From: Kitasatospora cheerisanensis KCTC 2395
Lineage (GTDB): Bacteria > Actinomycetota > Actinomycetes > Streptomycetales > Streptomycetaceae
Length of the DNA stretch: 64,000 nucleotides
Assembly (NCBI RefSeq): GCF_000696185.1
Contig: NZ_KK853997.1
Location: forward strand, 1,235,695-1,299,694
Direction: 5' to 3'
Part shown: positions 1 through 8,394 of the stretch, in pieces
Layout: each line of letters starts with the position of its first letter
How positions within the stretch are numbered: position 1 is the stretch's first letter
Program-made: the position numbers and the translations under genes
The notes under the pieces: generated by a model
What the model was told of the DNA's origin: nothing
The model's database searches: none
Seen by the model: only the letters and a program-made list of their open reading frames with translations

Positions 1-257
1 TCGCCGACGCCGCGCTGGACGTGAAGCGCTCCTACCTGTTCTCGCAGGAGCGCGGCCTGTTCGACCGGATCGGGGACTTCTTCTCCTCCGACTCCGGCGA
101 GGACCAGCACAAGGTGGAACTGCTGGCCGTCGACAAGATCCAGCAGGCGGCGAAGGACACCGAGTTGACCACCACCGCCGAGAACAACACCAAGGCGATG
201 CTGACCGGCCTGCTCGGCTCGCTGGGCTTCACCTCGGTCACGGTGACCGTGGCCTGA
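1..257 (+). CDS. DUF4230 domain protein, C-terminal fragment
   Basis: The open frame enters from the left edge (codons in phase from base 3) and stops at 255-257, so only about the last 84 residues are present. The end resembles DUF4230 proteins: a RGLFDRIGDFFS stretch, then an alternating Ala/Lys/Glu helix, an AEKNT-like NNTKAMLTGLLGSLGF segment and a hydrophobic beta tail. The function of DUF4230 is not established; members usually have one N-terminal membrane anchor, which lies outside the window. An internal GTG at 21 is not the true start. Family call is from memory of the C-terminal motif. Confidence 0.7.
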   Translation, partial: ADAALDVKRSYLFSQERGLFDRIGDFFSSDSGEDQHKVELLAVDKIQQAAKDTELTTTAENNTKAMLTGLLGSLGFTSVTVTVA

Positions 258-266
258 CCGGCGCCC

Positions 267-293
267 TCCGCCGCCCGGCGCTCCCCCGGCGGA
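267..293. terminator. Hairpin between convergent genes
   Basis: Arms TCCGCCG (267-273) and CGGCGGA (287-293) sit between the DUF4230 stop and the stop of the minus-strand secreted protein gene. There is no clear U-tract, as is common for actinobacterial terminators. Confidence 0.4.
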
Positions 294-296
294 CCG

Positions 297-860
297 TCAG
301 CCGTGCACGACGGTGCGGCCCCCGATCACCCAGGCCGAGGCCGGGACGGGGGTGCACTTGGTGCCGCGCGGCGGGTTCTCGGGGTGCAGCAGGTCGGCCC
401 CGGCCCAGCCCACCCGCAACTGGCCCTGCGCATCGGCCGGGTAGAAGGTGAGCCCGGTCTCGGGGTGCCACCCGGCCGGGCCGGTGGTCGGCGCGCTGCC
501 GTCGGCGCGAGTGACGACGGCAGCGGCGACCGGACCGGTGACGGTCACCGCACCCCCGTCCATGACCAGGCAGTCCACGTCGAACTCCACCCGGACGGTG
601 CCCTCGCCGTCGAAGACGTGCTGGACGACGGCGTGGCCGCCGGTGCGGCCGTTCTCGGTGCGGGCCTCCACCTGCGCGGTGAACCGCTGCCCGGGATTGG
701 GGCCGGGGCCGCTCTGGTTGAGCAGGGTCCAGCTGTGCACGCTCAGGTGCCGCCCGGCGGCCGGCGCGGCGACCGCGCTGCCCGCCGCCCCGACGGTTCC
801 GGCCACCAGCGCCACGGTCGCCACGCCCACGGCGGCGGCCGCACGGTTGACCTTTCGCAT
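297..860 (-). CDS. Secreted protein of unknown function
   Basis: A 187-residue protein starting MRKVNRAAAA. It has a basic n-region, a long Ala/Val hydrophobic core and a likely signal peptidase site near AVAAPA (about residues 35-40). The mature part is beta-rich (SWTLLNQSG, RFTAQVEART, TVRVEFDVDC) with two cysteines that could form a disulphide. The ATG at 860 is preferred over an upstream ATG at 914 because GGAG lies about 8 bases before it and the signal peptide then sits at the terminus. The gene stands alone and converges on the DUF4230 gene. Function cannot be named; export by Sec is an inference from the N-terminus. Confidence 0.75.
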   Translation of the reverse strand: MRKVNRAAAAVGVATVALVAGTVGAAGSAVAAPAAGRHLSVHSWTLLNQSGPGPNPGQRFTAQVEARTENGRTGGHAVVQHVFDGEGTVRVEFDVDCLVMDGGAVTVTGPVAAAVVTRADGSAPTTGPAGWHPETGLTFYPADAQGQLRVGWAGADLLHPENPPRGTKCTPVPASAWVIGGRTVVHG

Positions 861-1079
861 CGTCAACTCTCCATCACCCAAGAGGACTTCGGACGTTCGC
901 CCGACGTCCTTCATCCTTCCGTCCGCGTCCCCTCCCGCCGTCCGCCGGGCGGACGAGCCCGGGTCCGCACGCCGGACGAGAACGATCTCCTCCGTGCGGA
1001 CGGCCGGGCCTGACGAGACGTCAACTCGCAGGAGGAGGGCCGGTGCCCGCAGCGGCGAAGGCCGCCCCGTTGACCGCCG

Positions 1080-1745
1080 TCAGGGGGTCGGGGCGTCCGC
1101 TTCGAGGCCGAGGAGGAAGGCGGTGAGGACGCGGCGGAGGCGGGGCTCGACCTCGACGACGGCGTGGCCGAGGCGGGGGTCGGAGGTGTAGAGGGCGCGG
1201 ATGGCGGGGCCGGGAGTCGCGATCTGCCAGAGGGCGCCGGCCATGCCGGTGGCGGTGGCGGCCAGGTCGAGCACCTGCTGCTCCGTCAGGCCGAGCAGGC
1301 GGTGCAACTCGGCGCCGATCAGGGCGACTTCGTCCAGGGTGACGAGCTTGAAGGTGCGCACCGCCTCCAGCGAGACGTTGCGTTCCAGGTTGAGCGGGGC
1401 CTGGGCGAGCAGGTCGCAGAACATCGGGCGGGCCGACAGCGTCGCGGCCAGCAGCCCGGCGACCTCCGCGGGGGTGGCGGCGGTGCGGGCCGCGAGCTCG
1501 GCGCGCAGGGCGGCGGACCACTCGCGCCAGCCCTGGGCGGTGAGTTCGAGGAAGATCTGCTCCCTGGTCTCGAAGTACCGCAGCAGCGCGGACTTGTGCA
1601 TGCCGACCTCGGCGGCGATGTCGGTGAGGGTGACGTCGCGGATGCCGCGCCCCTCGCCGAGCGTCCGGGCCGCGTCCAGGATCGCGCCCTCGCGCGCCTG
1701 CTTGGCCTCGGCACTGCGGGCCCGTCGGAAGGCTGGCTCAGTCAT
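1080..1745 (-). CDS. TetR-family transcriptional regulator
   Basis: A 221-residue protein with the usual TetR layout. A helix-turn-helix at about residues 20-65 reads AILDAARTLGEGRGIRDVTL, then DIAAEVGMHKSALLRYFETR with the YxYF-like recognition end. An all-helical ligand/dimer domain follows. It is divergent from the SDR gene starting at 1814, and the 68-base gap carries an imperfect palindrome, so it probably represses both itself and the SDR. The ligand is unknown; genes in this arrangement often sense a substrate of the neighbouring oxidoreductase, which is an inference. Confidence 0.9.
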   Translation of the reverse strand: MTEPAFRRARSAEAKQAREGAILDAARTLGEGRGIRDVTLTDIAAEVGMHKSALLRYFETREQIFLELTAQGWREWSAALRAELAARTAATPAEVAGLLAATLSARPMFCDLLAQAPLNLERNVSLEAVRTFKLVTLDEVALIGAELHRLLGLTEQQVLDLAATATGMAGALWQIATPGPAIRALYTSDPRLGHAVVEVEPRLRRVLTAFLLGLEADAPTP

Positions 1746-1769
1746 GGGCCCATCATAGAAGCCGCTAAC

Positions 1770-1804
1770 ACAACGGCGTTGCGCTATTAAGAGAACGGTG
1801 TTGT
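1770..1804. promoter_or_regulatory. Candidate TetR operator
   Basis: Half-sites ACAACGGCGTT (1770-1780) and AACGGTGTTGT (1794-1804) are inverted copies matching at 9 of 11 positions with a 13-base spacer. They fill the short gap between the divergent TetR and SDR genes, just upstream of the SDR ATG at 1814. Confidence 0.6.
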
Positions 1805-1813
1805 ACTAAGTGC

Positions 1814-2701
1814 ATGAGCGAAGAAGCGCGCACCACCCAGCAGCAGGTCTGGTTCATCACCGGTTCGTCCCGCGGCTTCGGCCGCGCCCTGGTCACCGCC
1901 GCCCTCGACGCCGGCGACCTCGTCGTCGCCACCGCCCGCCGCCCCGAGCCGCTCGCGAAGGAACTCGCCGAGCACGGCGACCGCGTCCTCACCCTCCCGC
2001 TGGACGTCACCGACCCGGCGGCCGCGCGGACCGCGATCGACGCCGCCGTCGCCCACTTCGGCCGCATCGACGTCCTGGTCAACAACGCCGGCTACGCCAA
2101 CGTCGCGCCGGTGGAGACCGCCGACGACGCCGACGTCCGCGCCCAGTTCGAGACCAACTTCTGGGGCGTCTACCACGTCACCAAGGCGGCGCTGCCCGCA
2201 CTGCGCCGCCAGGGGTCGGGCACCGTCGTGCAGTTCTCCTCGGTCGGCGGACGGGTCGGCGGCTCCCCCGGCATCGCCTCCTACCAGGCCGCCAAGTTCG
2301 CGGTCGACGGCTTCACGCGCGTACTGGCCGCCGAGACCGCGCCGTTCGGGATCCGGTACCTGGTGGTCGAGCCGAGCGGCTTCGCCACCGACTGGGCCGG
2401 CTCCTCGATGACCGCCCACCCCGTCCCGGAGGCGTACGACGCGACGGTCGGCGCGATGAACCGGCGGGTCCGCCAGGGCGAGTCCGGCGCCGCGGGCGAC
2501 CCCGCGCGAGCCGCCGGGATCATCGTCCGCACGGTGAAGCGCGGCGACGTCCCGAGCCACCTGCTGCTCGGCGTCAACGCCGTGACCATGGCGCTCGACT
2601 ACTCCCGCCGCCAACTCGCCGAGGCAGGCGCCTGGGAACAGGTCAGCCGCTCCGCCGACTTCGCCGAGCCCTACCCGGTGGAACTGCCGACCGCGGTGTG
2701 A
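1814..2701 (+). CDS. Short-chain dehydrogenase/reductase (SDR)
   Basis: A 295-residue classical SDR that should catalyse NAD(P)-dependent oxidation or reduction of an alcohol or carbonyl. Visible motifs: cofactor-binding TGSSRGFG at about residues 16-23, structural NNAGYA near 91, catalytic Ser in VQFSSVGG and the YQAAK Tyr/Lys pair near 157-161. The Arg in ATARRPEP after beta-2 suggests NADPH preference, an inference. No Shine-Dalgarno sequence precedes the ATG, so translation may be leaderless. It is divergent from, and probably controlled by, the adjacent TetR regulator. The substrate is unknown. Confidence 0.92.
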   Translation: MSEEARTTQQQVWFITGSSRGFGRALVTAALDAGDLVVATARRPEPLAKELAEHGDRVLTLPLDVTDPAAARTAIDAAVAHFGRIDVLVNNAGYANVAPVETADDADVRAQFETNFWGVYHVTKAALPALRRQGSGTVVQFSSVGGRVGGSPGIASYQAAKFAVDGFTRVLAAETAPFGIRYLVVEPSGFATDWAGSSMTAHPVPEAYDATVGAMNRRVRQGESGAAGDPARAAGIIVRTVKRGDVPSHLLLGVNAVTMALDYSRRQLAEAGAWEQVSRSADFAEPYPVELPTAV

Positions 2702-2720
2702 CAGTTGCCATGGCGGATCC

Positions 2721-3404
2721 GTGAACGACCGGGCTGCGGCGCCGCCCCGCACGGGGTCGGGCTGTACGCGGGTGCCGCGCCGGTGGTCGGCGCCGGGCTG
2801 CGCACCTGGCCCTGGCCGCCCCGGCGGCCCGGACGCCGGCCCGCCCGAACCGGCCGCCGCGCTGACCGGGCGGCAGCCGTGGGTGACGCTCGCACCGTTC
2901 GCCCTGCCGGCGGTGGCGGCCGTGGTGCAGTACGCGACGCCGGGCGTGATCGACGGACCGGGCCGCCGGCCCGGCGCGCTGACGGACGGTCAGTGCAGGC
3001 GGGCCGGGACGGCGCTGCCGGTGCAGTCCTCCGGCGCGACGCAGATCGCCGTCGACCTGCCGGCGCTGCCGGTGGTCGGCGCGGTCGCCGAGCCGGTGCT
3101 CGGACGGTGGCGCACCCTGGCGGCCTTCCTGGTCCCCGGCGTCCTGGCGCAGGCCGTCGGCCCGGCCGGCCGGTCCACCCGCGGCGGCGGCTCGGTGGCG
3201 GTCTGCGGCCTGCCGGGCGCGCTCGCCGTCGCCTGCCTGGCGGCCGGCCCGGTCCGGGAGGCGTGGTGGGCGCCGCCGGTCCCCGCCGGGGGCGTCCTGC
3301 GGTGCGTCCGGCACGACGACCACGGGGCGGGCCCGCCGGCACGAAGCCTGTTCGGCCTGGCGCTGCTCCCCCGCACCCGCCCGCCGCTCCGGCCGACCCG
3401 GTGA
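2721..3404 (+). CDS. Putative membrane protein, possibly rhomboid-like
   Basis: A 227-residue frame (GTG start, uncertain) with strong third-position G/C bias from about 2880 onward, which supports coding. The first 50 residues are Pro/Arg-rich and may be non-coding, so the real start could be downstream. Three hydrophobic stretches are visible: VTLAPFALPAVAAVVQY, LPALPVVGAVAEPVLG and VAVCGLPGALAVACLAAG. The segment LGRWRTLAAFLVPGV is reminiscent of rhomboid-like membrane proteins of Streptomyces, but no catalytic Ser/His pair is clear. It ends at a strong hairpin. Confidence 0.4.
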   Translation: MNDRAAAPPRTGSGCTRVPRRWSAPGCAPGPGRPGGPDAGPPEPAAALTGRQPWVTLAPFALPAVAAVVQYATPGVIDGPGRRPGALTDGQCRRAGTALPVQSSGATQIAVDLPALPVVGAVAEPVLGRWRTLAAFLVPGVLAQAVGPAGRSTRGGGSVAVCGLPGALAVACLAAGPVREAWWAPPVPAGGVLRCVRHDDHGAGPPARSLFGLALLPRTRPPLRPTR

Positions 3405-3412
3405 CACGCGTC

Positions 3413-3441
3413 GGCCCCGCCGCAGTGGCTGCGGCGGGGCC
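3413..3441. terminator. Bidirectional terminator hairpin
   Basis: A perfect 13-bp stem (arms 3413-3425 and 3429-3441, GGCCCCGCCGCAG and its complement) with a TGG loop separates the plus-strand membrane gene from the end of the minus-strand CNNM pair. Confidence 0.75.
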
Positions 3442-3450
3442 GGGGGTCGG

Positions 3451-4500
3451 TCAGCGGGCGGTGGCGGCCGGCGGGCGGTGGTCGGGGTCGTGGACCTCGC
3501 CGACCAGTTCCTCCAGGACGTCCTCCAGGGCGACCAGGCCGAGCTGGCGGCCGTCCGCGTCGACCACGGCCGCCAGGTGGGCGGCGGCGCGGCGCATCGC
3601 GGCCAGCGCGTCGTCCAGCGGCAGGCCGGAGCGCAGCACGGTGATCGGCCGCCACAGCCGGTCCGGGACGGGCGCGGTGAGGTCGTCGACCTCCAGCGAG
3701 TCCTTCACGTGCAGGTAGCCGAGGACGGCGCCCTGCTCGTCGGCGACCGGGAAGCGCGAGAAGCCGGTGCGCACCGCGAGCTGCTGGATCTGCTCGCCGG
3801 TGACCGCGCGGTCGACGGTGACCAGCTGGTCGGCGGGCAGCATCACCTCGGTGACCGGGCGGCTGCCCATCTCCAGGGCGTCCTCCAGCCGTTCGCGGCG
3901 GGTGTCGTCCAGCAGGCCGGCCTCGCCGGAGTCGGCCAGCAGGTGCAGCAGCTGCTCGCTGGTGAACACCGAGTTGACCTCGTCCTTGGGCTCGACCCGG
4001 AACAGCCGCAGCACGCCGTTGGCGAAGGCGTTCAGGAAGGCGATCACCGGGGCCAGCCAGCGGGCGAGCCGGTCCAGCGGCGGGCCGAGCCAGAGCGCGG
4101 CCTTCTCCGGTCCGGCCAGCGCCAGGTTCTTCGGCACCATCTCGCCGATCACCATGTGCAGGAAGACCACCAGGCTCAGCGCGATCGCGTAGCTGAGCAG
4201 GTGCATCGCCGAGGCGGGCACGCCGAGCGCGTGGAAGGCCGGCTCCAGCAGGTGCGCGATGGTCGGCTCGGCGAGCGCACCGAGCAGCAGCGAGCAGACG
4301 GTGATGCCGAGTTGGGCCGCGGCCAGCATCGCGGAGACGTTGGACAGCGCGTGCAGCACGGTGCGGGCGCGCTTGTCGCCGGCCTCGGCGAGCGGTTCGA
4401 TCTGGCTGCGGCGCACCGAGATGACGGCGAACTCGGCACCGACGAAGAACGCGTTGCCGAGCAGCAGGAGCAGCGAGAAGGCGAGTTGCAGGGCGCTCAT
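3451..4500 (-). CDS. CNNM/CBS membrane protein (hemolysin C / CorC family), short form
   Basis: A 349-residue protein, second gene of a tandem pair. The N-terminal DUF21 (CNNM) domain spans about residues 1-190 with several hydrophobic helices and the family's NAFFVGAEFAVISVRRSQ and MVIGEMVPKN motifs. A CBS pair follows at about 215-325 (RPVTEVMLPADQLVT and FSRFPVADEQGAVLGYLHVKD). The usual C-terminal CorC/HlyC domain is missing; the protein ends soon after the second CBS. The family is linked to Mg2+/Co2+ transport or homeostasis in the cytoplasmic membrane. Its ATG overlaps the stop of the longer paralogue by 4 bases, so the two are translationally coupled and may act together. Confidence 0.9.
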   Translation of the reverse strand: MSALQLAFSLLLLLGNAFFVGAEFAVISVRRSQIEPLAEAGDKRARTVLHALSNVSAMLAAAQLGITVCSLLLGALAEPTIAHLLEPAFHALGVPASAMHLLSYAIALSLVVFLHMVIGEMVPKNLALAGPEKAALWLGPPLDRLARWLAPVIAFLNAFANGVLRLFRVEPKDEVNSVFTSEQLLHLLADSGEAGLLDDTRRERLEDALEMGSRPVTEVMLPADQLVTVDRAVTGEQIQQLAVRTGFSRFPVADEQGAVLGYLHVKDSLEVDDLTAPVPDRLWRPITVLRSGLPLDDALAAMRRAAAHLAAVVDADGRQLGLVALEDVLEELVGEVHDPDHRPPAATAR

Positions 4501-5840
4501 CGGTGACCGTCCTGGTCGTCGTCATGGTCGTGCTCGGGGCGGGTGCGGCGCACCTCGACCCGGCTGGTGCGGTGGCGGTCGACGGCGGTCACGGTCATCT
4601 CCCAGCCGGGCAGTTCGGCGCTCTCGCCGACCGCGGGGAGCTTGCCGAGCAGGTCGGAGAGGAGCCCGCCGAGGGTCTCGTACGGGCCGTCGGGGGCGTT
4701 CAGGCCGATCTTGGCGAGCTGGTCGAGCCGGGCCCGGCCGTCGGCGTCCCAGACCGGCAGTCCGTCGCGCGGGGCGAGCGGGCGCAGGTCGGGGGTGTCG
4801 GCGGGGTCGTGCTCGTCCTGGACCTCGCCGACGACCTCCTCGACGATGTCCTCGATGGTGGCGACGCCGGCGGTGCCGCCGTACTCGTCGACCACCACGG
4901 CCATCGGTTCGCGGCGGCGCAGCAGGTCGAGCAGCCGCTCGACGGGCAGCGTCTCGGGGACCAGCAGCGGCGGCGACGCCAGGTGGCGGACCTTGGTGTG
5001 GTCGCGCCGGTCGGCGGGGACGGCGAGCGCGTCCTTGAGCGTGACGGTGCCGGTGACCTCGTCGAGGCTGTCGCTGTACACCGGGAAGCGGCTGAGGCCG
5101 GTGGCCCGGGTGAGGTTGAGCACGTCGCTCGCGGTGGCGTCCTGCTGGAGCGCGGCGACGTCGATCCGCGGGGTCATCACGGATTCGGCGGTCAGCTCGC
5201 GCAGGCCCAGGGTGCGGACGAACAGCACGGTCGACTCCTCGTCCATCGCGCCGGCCTGGAAGGAGTGCCGGGCGAGGGCGACCAGTTCGTCGGCGGTGCG
5301 GGCGTGGCCGAGCTCCTCCTGCGGTTCCACGCCGAAGGCCCGGACGATCCGGTCGGCGGAGCCGTTCAGGAACGCGATCAGCGGGCGGCAGGCCGCGGAG
5401 AACACCCGCTGCGGGCCGACCACGGCGTGGGCGACCTGCATGGGGTGGGAGATCGCCCAGTTCTTCGGGACGAGTTCGCCGATCACCATCTGCAGCACGG
5501 TCGCCAGCACCAGGCCGACGATCAGTGCGGTGCCGCGGGCCGCCGAGTCGGGCAGGCCGAGGCCGGTGAACACCGGCGAGAGCAGCGTGGACAGCGCCGG
5601 CTCGGCGAGCATGCCGACCACCAGGGAGGTGATGGTGATGCCGAGCTGGGCGCCGGAGAGCTGGAAGGACAGCTTGTGCAGGGCCTTGGAGAGGCTCTTC
5701 GCGCGGCGGTCGCCGGCGGCCGCCGCGCGTTCCACGGCGCCGCGGTCGGCGGTCACGAACGCGAACTCGGCGGCCACGAAGAGGCCGTTGGCGAGGATGA
5801 GCAGGAAGGCCGCGAACAGCATGAGCCAGGCGGTGGTCAT
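4497..5840 (-). CDS. CNNM/CBS/CorC membrane protein, long form
   Basis: A 447-residue protein with the complete family architecture. A DUF21 membrane domain (about 1-195) contains ANGLFVAAEFAFVTADR and MVIGELVPKNWAI. A CBS pair follows at about 215-335 (ESVMTPRIDVAALQ, FPVYSDSLDEVTGTVTLKD, AVVVDEYGGTAGVATIEDI), then a CorC/HlyC domain at about 345-430. The tail is rich in His and Asp (EHDHDDDQDGHR), possibly metal-binding. First gene of the coupled pair. Probable role is divalent-cation efflux or homeostasis at the membrane; the family's old name hemolysin is not evidence of haemolysis. Confidence 0.92.
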   Translation of the reverse strand: MTTAWLMLFAAFLLILANGLFVAAEFAFVTADRGAVERAAAAGDRRAKSLSKALHKLSFQLSGAQLGITITSLVVGMLAEPALSTLLSPVFTGLGLPDSAARGTALIVGLVLATVLQMVIGELVPKNWAISHPMQVAHAVVGPQRVFSAACRPLIAFLNGSADRIVRAFGVEPQEELGHARTADELVALARHSFQAGAMDEESTVLFVRTLGLRELTAESVMTPRIDVAALQQDATASDVLNLTRATGLSRFPVYSDSLDEVTGTVTLKDALAVPADRRDHTKVRHLASPPLLVPETLPVERLLDLLRRREPMAVVVDEYGGTAGVATIEDIVEEVVGEVQDEHDPADTPDLRPLAPRDGLPVWDADGRARLDQLAKIGLNAPDGPYETLGGLLSDLLGKLPAVGESAELPGWEMTVTAVDRHRTSRVEVRRTRPEHDHDDDQDGHR

Positions 5841-6056
5841 CGGGCCGCCCGCCTTCCCTGGCTCGGGATGGGCATGGCGGCGCGGGTACTACCGGACGGA
5901 TCGTCCATCGAGGGGAGGTGTCACTCCTCAGGTCGCGGGTCGGCGCGGAAAGCCGGACACTGGTGGGCTTTGCCGCGGTTTTACCAGCGTAGACGATACC
6001 CGAACGCTTTCCCGGGGCCTGTTCGACCCGGCCGTCCCGAACGGGGCGGAGCGCGC

Positions 6057-6500
6057 TCAGCGCCCGGTGGCGCCGCGTTCCTCGACCAGGTCGCGGAGCG
6101 TGCGGGCCGCGGTGACGGCCTGCTCGCGACCGCCGGCGGGCTGGATGCCGACGGCGGCCAGCGCGGTGCCGTCGGCGAGGTCGAGCATCACCCACGGGTC
6201 GCCCTGCTTGAGGTTGACCCGGACCACCTCGGCCCAGGCCAGCCGGCGGCTGCGGACGAAGTTGACCACGGTCAGTCCGTCGGCGTCGGCGACCACCTTG
6301 GGGCGGGCCAGCATCAGGCCGACCGCGGCGAACAGCAGCCCGCTGATCACCATCATCACCCGGTCCCTGAGCTGCCAGTTCTCCGGCAGCGCCACGGCGA
6401 GCACGGTGAACAGCAGCACCATCACGCCGCACAGCGTGAGCAGCACGGCGCGGTTGCGGCGGGGCGCCCAGGTGACGGGGAGGGCGGCGGGGGTGGACAT
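6057..6500 (-). CDS. PH domain-containing small membrane protein
   Basis: A 147-residue protein with two adjacent membrane helices at about residues 17-60 (NRAVLLTLCGVMVLLFTVLA and VMMVISGLLFAAVGLML). A bacterial PH-like fold follows (DADGLTVVNFVRSRRLAWAEVVRV). This layout, two helices and then a low-complexity PH domain, is common in actinobacterial proteins of unknown function, often close to hisG/hisE and the rib genes. It lies 60 bases downstream of hisG but behind a strong hairpin, so it probably has its own transcript. Binding partner unknown. Confidence 0.85.
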   Translation of the reverse strand: MSTPAALPVTWAPRRNRAVLLTLCGVMVLLFTVLAVALPENWQLRDRVMMVISGLLFAAVGLMLARPKVVADADGLTVVNFVRSRRLAWAEVVRVNLKQGDPWVMLDLADGTALAAVGIQPAGGREQAVTAARTLRDLVEERGATGR

Positions 6501-6521
6501 GCGGTGGCTCCCGGAAAAGGC

Positions 6522-6545
6522 GGGGCCGCCGCGGCGGGCGGCCCC
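6522..6545 (-). terminator. Hairpin after hisG
   Basis: Perfect 9-bp stem (GGGGCCGCC at 6522-6530, complement at 6537-6545) with a 6-base loop, between the hisG stop and the start of the PH-domain gene. Confidence 0.65.
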
Positions 6546-6560
6546 CGTTCTGACGGAGGG

Positions 6561-7409
6561 TCAGAGGCGGCAGGCGTGGATGTTGGTGACCAGGATGGCG
6601 CGGGCGCCGATCGACCAGAGGTCGTCCATGATCCGCTGGGCCTCCTTGCGGAGCACCATGGAGCGGACCGCGACCCAGCCCTCGGTGTGCAGCGGCGACA
6701 CGGTCGGCGACTCCAGGCCGGGGGTGAGCGCGACGGCCGCGCCGACCTTCTCGGCCCGGATGTCGTAGTCCATCAGCACGTAGCGGCGGGCCACCAGCAC
6801 GCCCTGCAGGCGGCGCAGGAACTGCTCGACCGCCGGGTCCTCGCCGGCGCCCTTGGGGCGGATCACCACGGCGTCCGAGATCAGGATCGGCTCGCCGAAC
6901 ACCTCCAGGCCGGCGTTGCGCAGGCTGGTGCCGGTCTCCACCACGTCGGCGATGACCTCGGCGACGCCCAGGTGCACGGCGGTCTCGACCGCGCCGTCCA
7001 GCTTGGTGACGGTGGCCTTCACGCCGTGCTCGGCGAGGTGCTGCTCGACCAGCCCGGTGTAGGAGGTGGCGATGCGCAGCCCGTCGAGGTCCTGCACGGA
7101 GGAGATCTCGGCGCCGACCGGCTTGGCGAACCGGAAGGTGGAGGCGGCGAAGCCGAGCGCGAGCACCTCCTCGGCGTCCGAGGCGGAGTCGAGCAGCAGG
7201 TCGCGGCCGGTGATGCCGACGTCGAGGCGGCCGGAGCCGACGTAGACGGCGATGTCGCGCGGGCGGAGGAAGAAGAACTCGACCTGGTTGTCCGGGTCGA
7301 CCAGGACGAGTTCCTTGGCGTCCTTGCGCTGCCGGTAGCCGGCCTCATGGAGCATCTCCGCCGCGGGACCCGAGAGCGAACCCTTGTTGGGGACGGCGAT
7401 GCGGAGCAT
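6561..7409 (-). CDS. hisG: ATP phosphoribosyltransferase, long form
   Basis: A 282-residue enzyme for the first step of histidine biosynthesis: ATP plus PRPP to phosphoribosyl-ATP. N-terminus MLRIAVPNKGSLSGP carries the family signature. VDPDNQVEFFFLRPRDIAVYVG and LDVGITGRDLL form the catalytic domain, and EVIADVVETGTSLRNAGL is the PRPP-binding loop. The C-terminal about 80 residues form the ACT-like regulatory domain of long-form HisG (VLMDYDIRA to WVAVRSMV), which mediates feedback inhibition by histidine. No HisZ partner is needed for this form. It follows hisE by 41 bases, so the two form a small operon apart from the other his genes. Confidence 0.97.
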   Translation of the reverse strand: MLRIAVPNKGSLSGPAAEMLHEAGYRQRKDAKELVLVDPDNQVEFFFLRPRDIAVYVGSGRLDVGITGRDLLLDSASDAEEVLALGFAASTFRFAKPVGAEISSVQDLDGLRIATSYTGLVEQHLAEHGVKATVTKLDGAVETAVHLGVAEVIADVVETGTSLRNAGLEVFGEPILISDAVVIRPKGAGEDPAVEQFLRRLQGVLVARRYVLMDYDIRAEKVGAAVALTPGLESPTVSPLHTEGWVAVRSMVLRKEAQRIMDDLWSIGARAILVTNIHACRL

Positions 7410-7450
7410 GAGAGGCGGGCCCTTCGTCGGTTGTGCGGTACGGGGTGGAA

Positions 7451-7723
7451 TTACAGGTACTTGTAGACGTCTTCGAGCGTCAGTCCGCGAGCGACCATCA
7501 TCACCTGGACGTGGTACAGGAGCTGGGAGATCTCCTCCGCCGCCTCCTCGGGCGACTGGTACTCGGCGGCCATCCAGACCTCGGCGGCCTCCTCGACGAC
7601 CTTCTTGCCGATGGCATGAACGCCCTGCTGCACGAGCTGGGCGGTGCGGGAGGTCGTGGGGTCGCCGGTGGCGGCCTTCTGCTGGAGCTCGGTGAAGAGC
7701 TCCTCGAATGTCTTGGAAGCCAT
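7451..7723 (-). CDS. hisE: Phosphoribosyl-ATP pyrophosphatase
   Basis: A 90-residue MazG-fold enzyme for the second step of histidine biosynthesis, removing pyrophosphate from phosphoribosyl-ATP. The metal-binding EExxE-type segment is visible: [31 protein letters not shown]. It starts at an ATG with GGTGAGGTC upstream and precedes hisG. Upstream is the ribH transcript terminator (7831-7854), so a hisEG promoter probably lies within 7724-7830. Confidence 0.96.
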   Translation of the reverse strand: MASKTFEELFTELQQKAATGDPTTSRTAQLVQQGVHAIGKKVVEEAAEVWMAAEYQSPEEAAEEISQLLYHVQVMMVARGLTLEDVYKYL

Positions 7724-7830
7724 GATGACCTCACCTTACGGGGTGCGGACGGACGGGCGGTAAACGGTTCCGCACCGTGGACAGTCCGCTGGACATCCGG
7801 CGGCCCGTCCGCGGTGCGGTCGTCCGACCG

Positions 7831-7854
7831 GCGCCGGGCCCGCGGGCCCGGCGC
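7831..7854 (-). terminator. Terminator of the riboflavin operon
   Basis: A 24-base perfect palindrome with arms GCGCCGGGCCCG (7831-7842) and its complement (7843-7854), 9 bases beyond the ribH stop. It marks the probable end of the rib transcript ahead of hisE. Confidence 0.65.
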
Positions 7855-7862
7855 GGCGCGGC

Positions 7863-8348
7863 TCAGCGCCAGGGCTCGGAGACCTCGCGCAGCGCGGCGG
7901 CGGTGGCGACGGCGGCGGTGACCGCCTCGTGGCCCTTGTCCTCGGCGGAGCCGGGCAGCCCGGCCCGGTCCAGCGCCTGCTGCTCGGTGTCGCAGGTGAG
8001 CACGCCGAAGCCGACCGGGACGCCGGTGTCCACCGACACCTGGGTCAGGCCGAGCGTCGCGCCCTGGCAGACGTAGTCGAAGTGCGGGGTGCCGCCGCGC
8101 ACCACCACGCCGAGCGCCACCACGGCGTCGTACCCGCGGCTGGCCAACTGCTTCGCCGCGACCGGCAGTTCGAAGGTGCCGGGGACGCGGACCACGGTCG
8201 GCTCCTCGATCCCGAGTTCCTTCAGCGCGCGGTGCGCGCCGTCCAGCAGTCCGTTCATCACCTGCTCGTGCCACTGCGCGGCGATCACCGCGACCCGCAG
8301 GTCGGCGCAGTTCTTCGGGGACAGGACGGGGGCTCCGTGGCCGGCCAT
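7863..8348 (-). CDS. ribH: 6,7-dimethyl-8-ribityllumazine synthase
   Basis: A 161-residue enzyme that joins dihydroxybutanone phosphate to the ribitylaminouracil to make lumazine, the penultimate riboflavin intermediate. Family motifs: [55 protein letters not shown] and [20 protein letters not shown]. It is the last gene of the FMN-riboswitch operon, 46 bases after ribBA, and is followed by a perfect hairpin. It should form a 5- or 60-subunit particle as other members do. Confidence 0.97.
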   Translation of the reverse strand: MAGHGAPVLSPKNCADLRVAVIAAQWHEQVMNGLLDGAHRALKELGIEEPTVVRVPGTFELPVAAKQLASRGYDAVVALGVVVRGGTPHFDYVCQGATLGLTQVSVDTGVPVGFGVLTCDTEQQALDRAGLPGSAEDKGHEAVTAAVATAAALREVSEPWR

Positions 8349-8394
8349 GGCTCGATCCTCTTTCGACGGTGCGTCGGAACGCTTGCGGGGGTGG

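Noticed and set aside
4503..7466. Very long plus-strand open frame opposite the CNNM and hisG genes
   Set aside because: It is antisense to conserved genes on minus; high G/C makes such mirror frames common.
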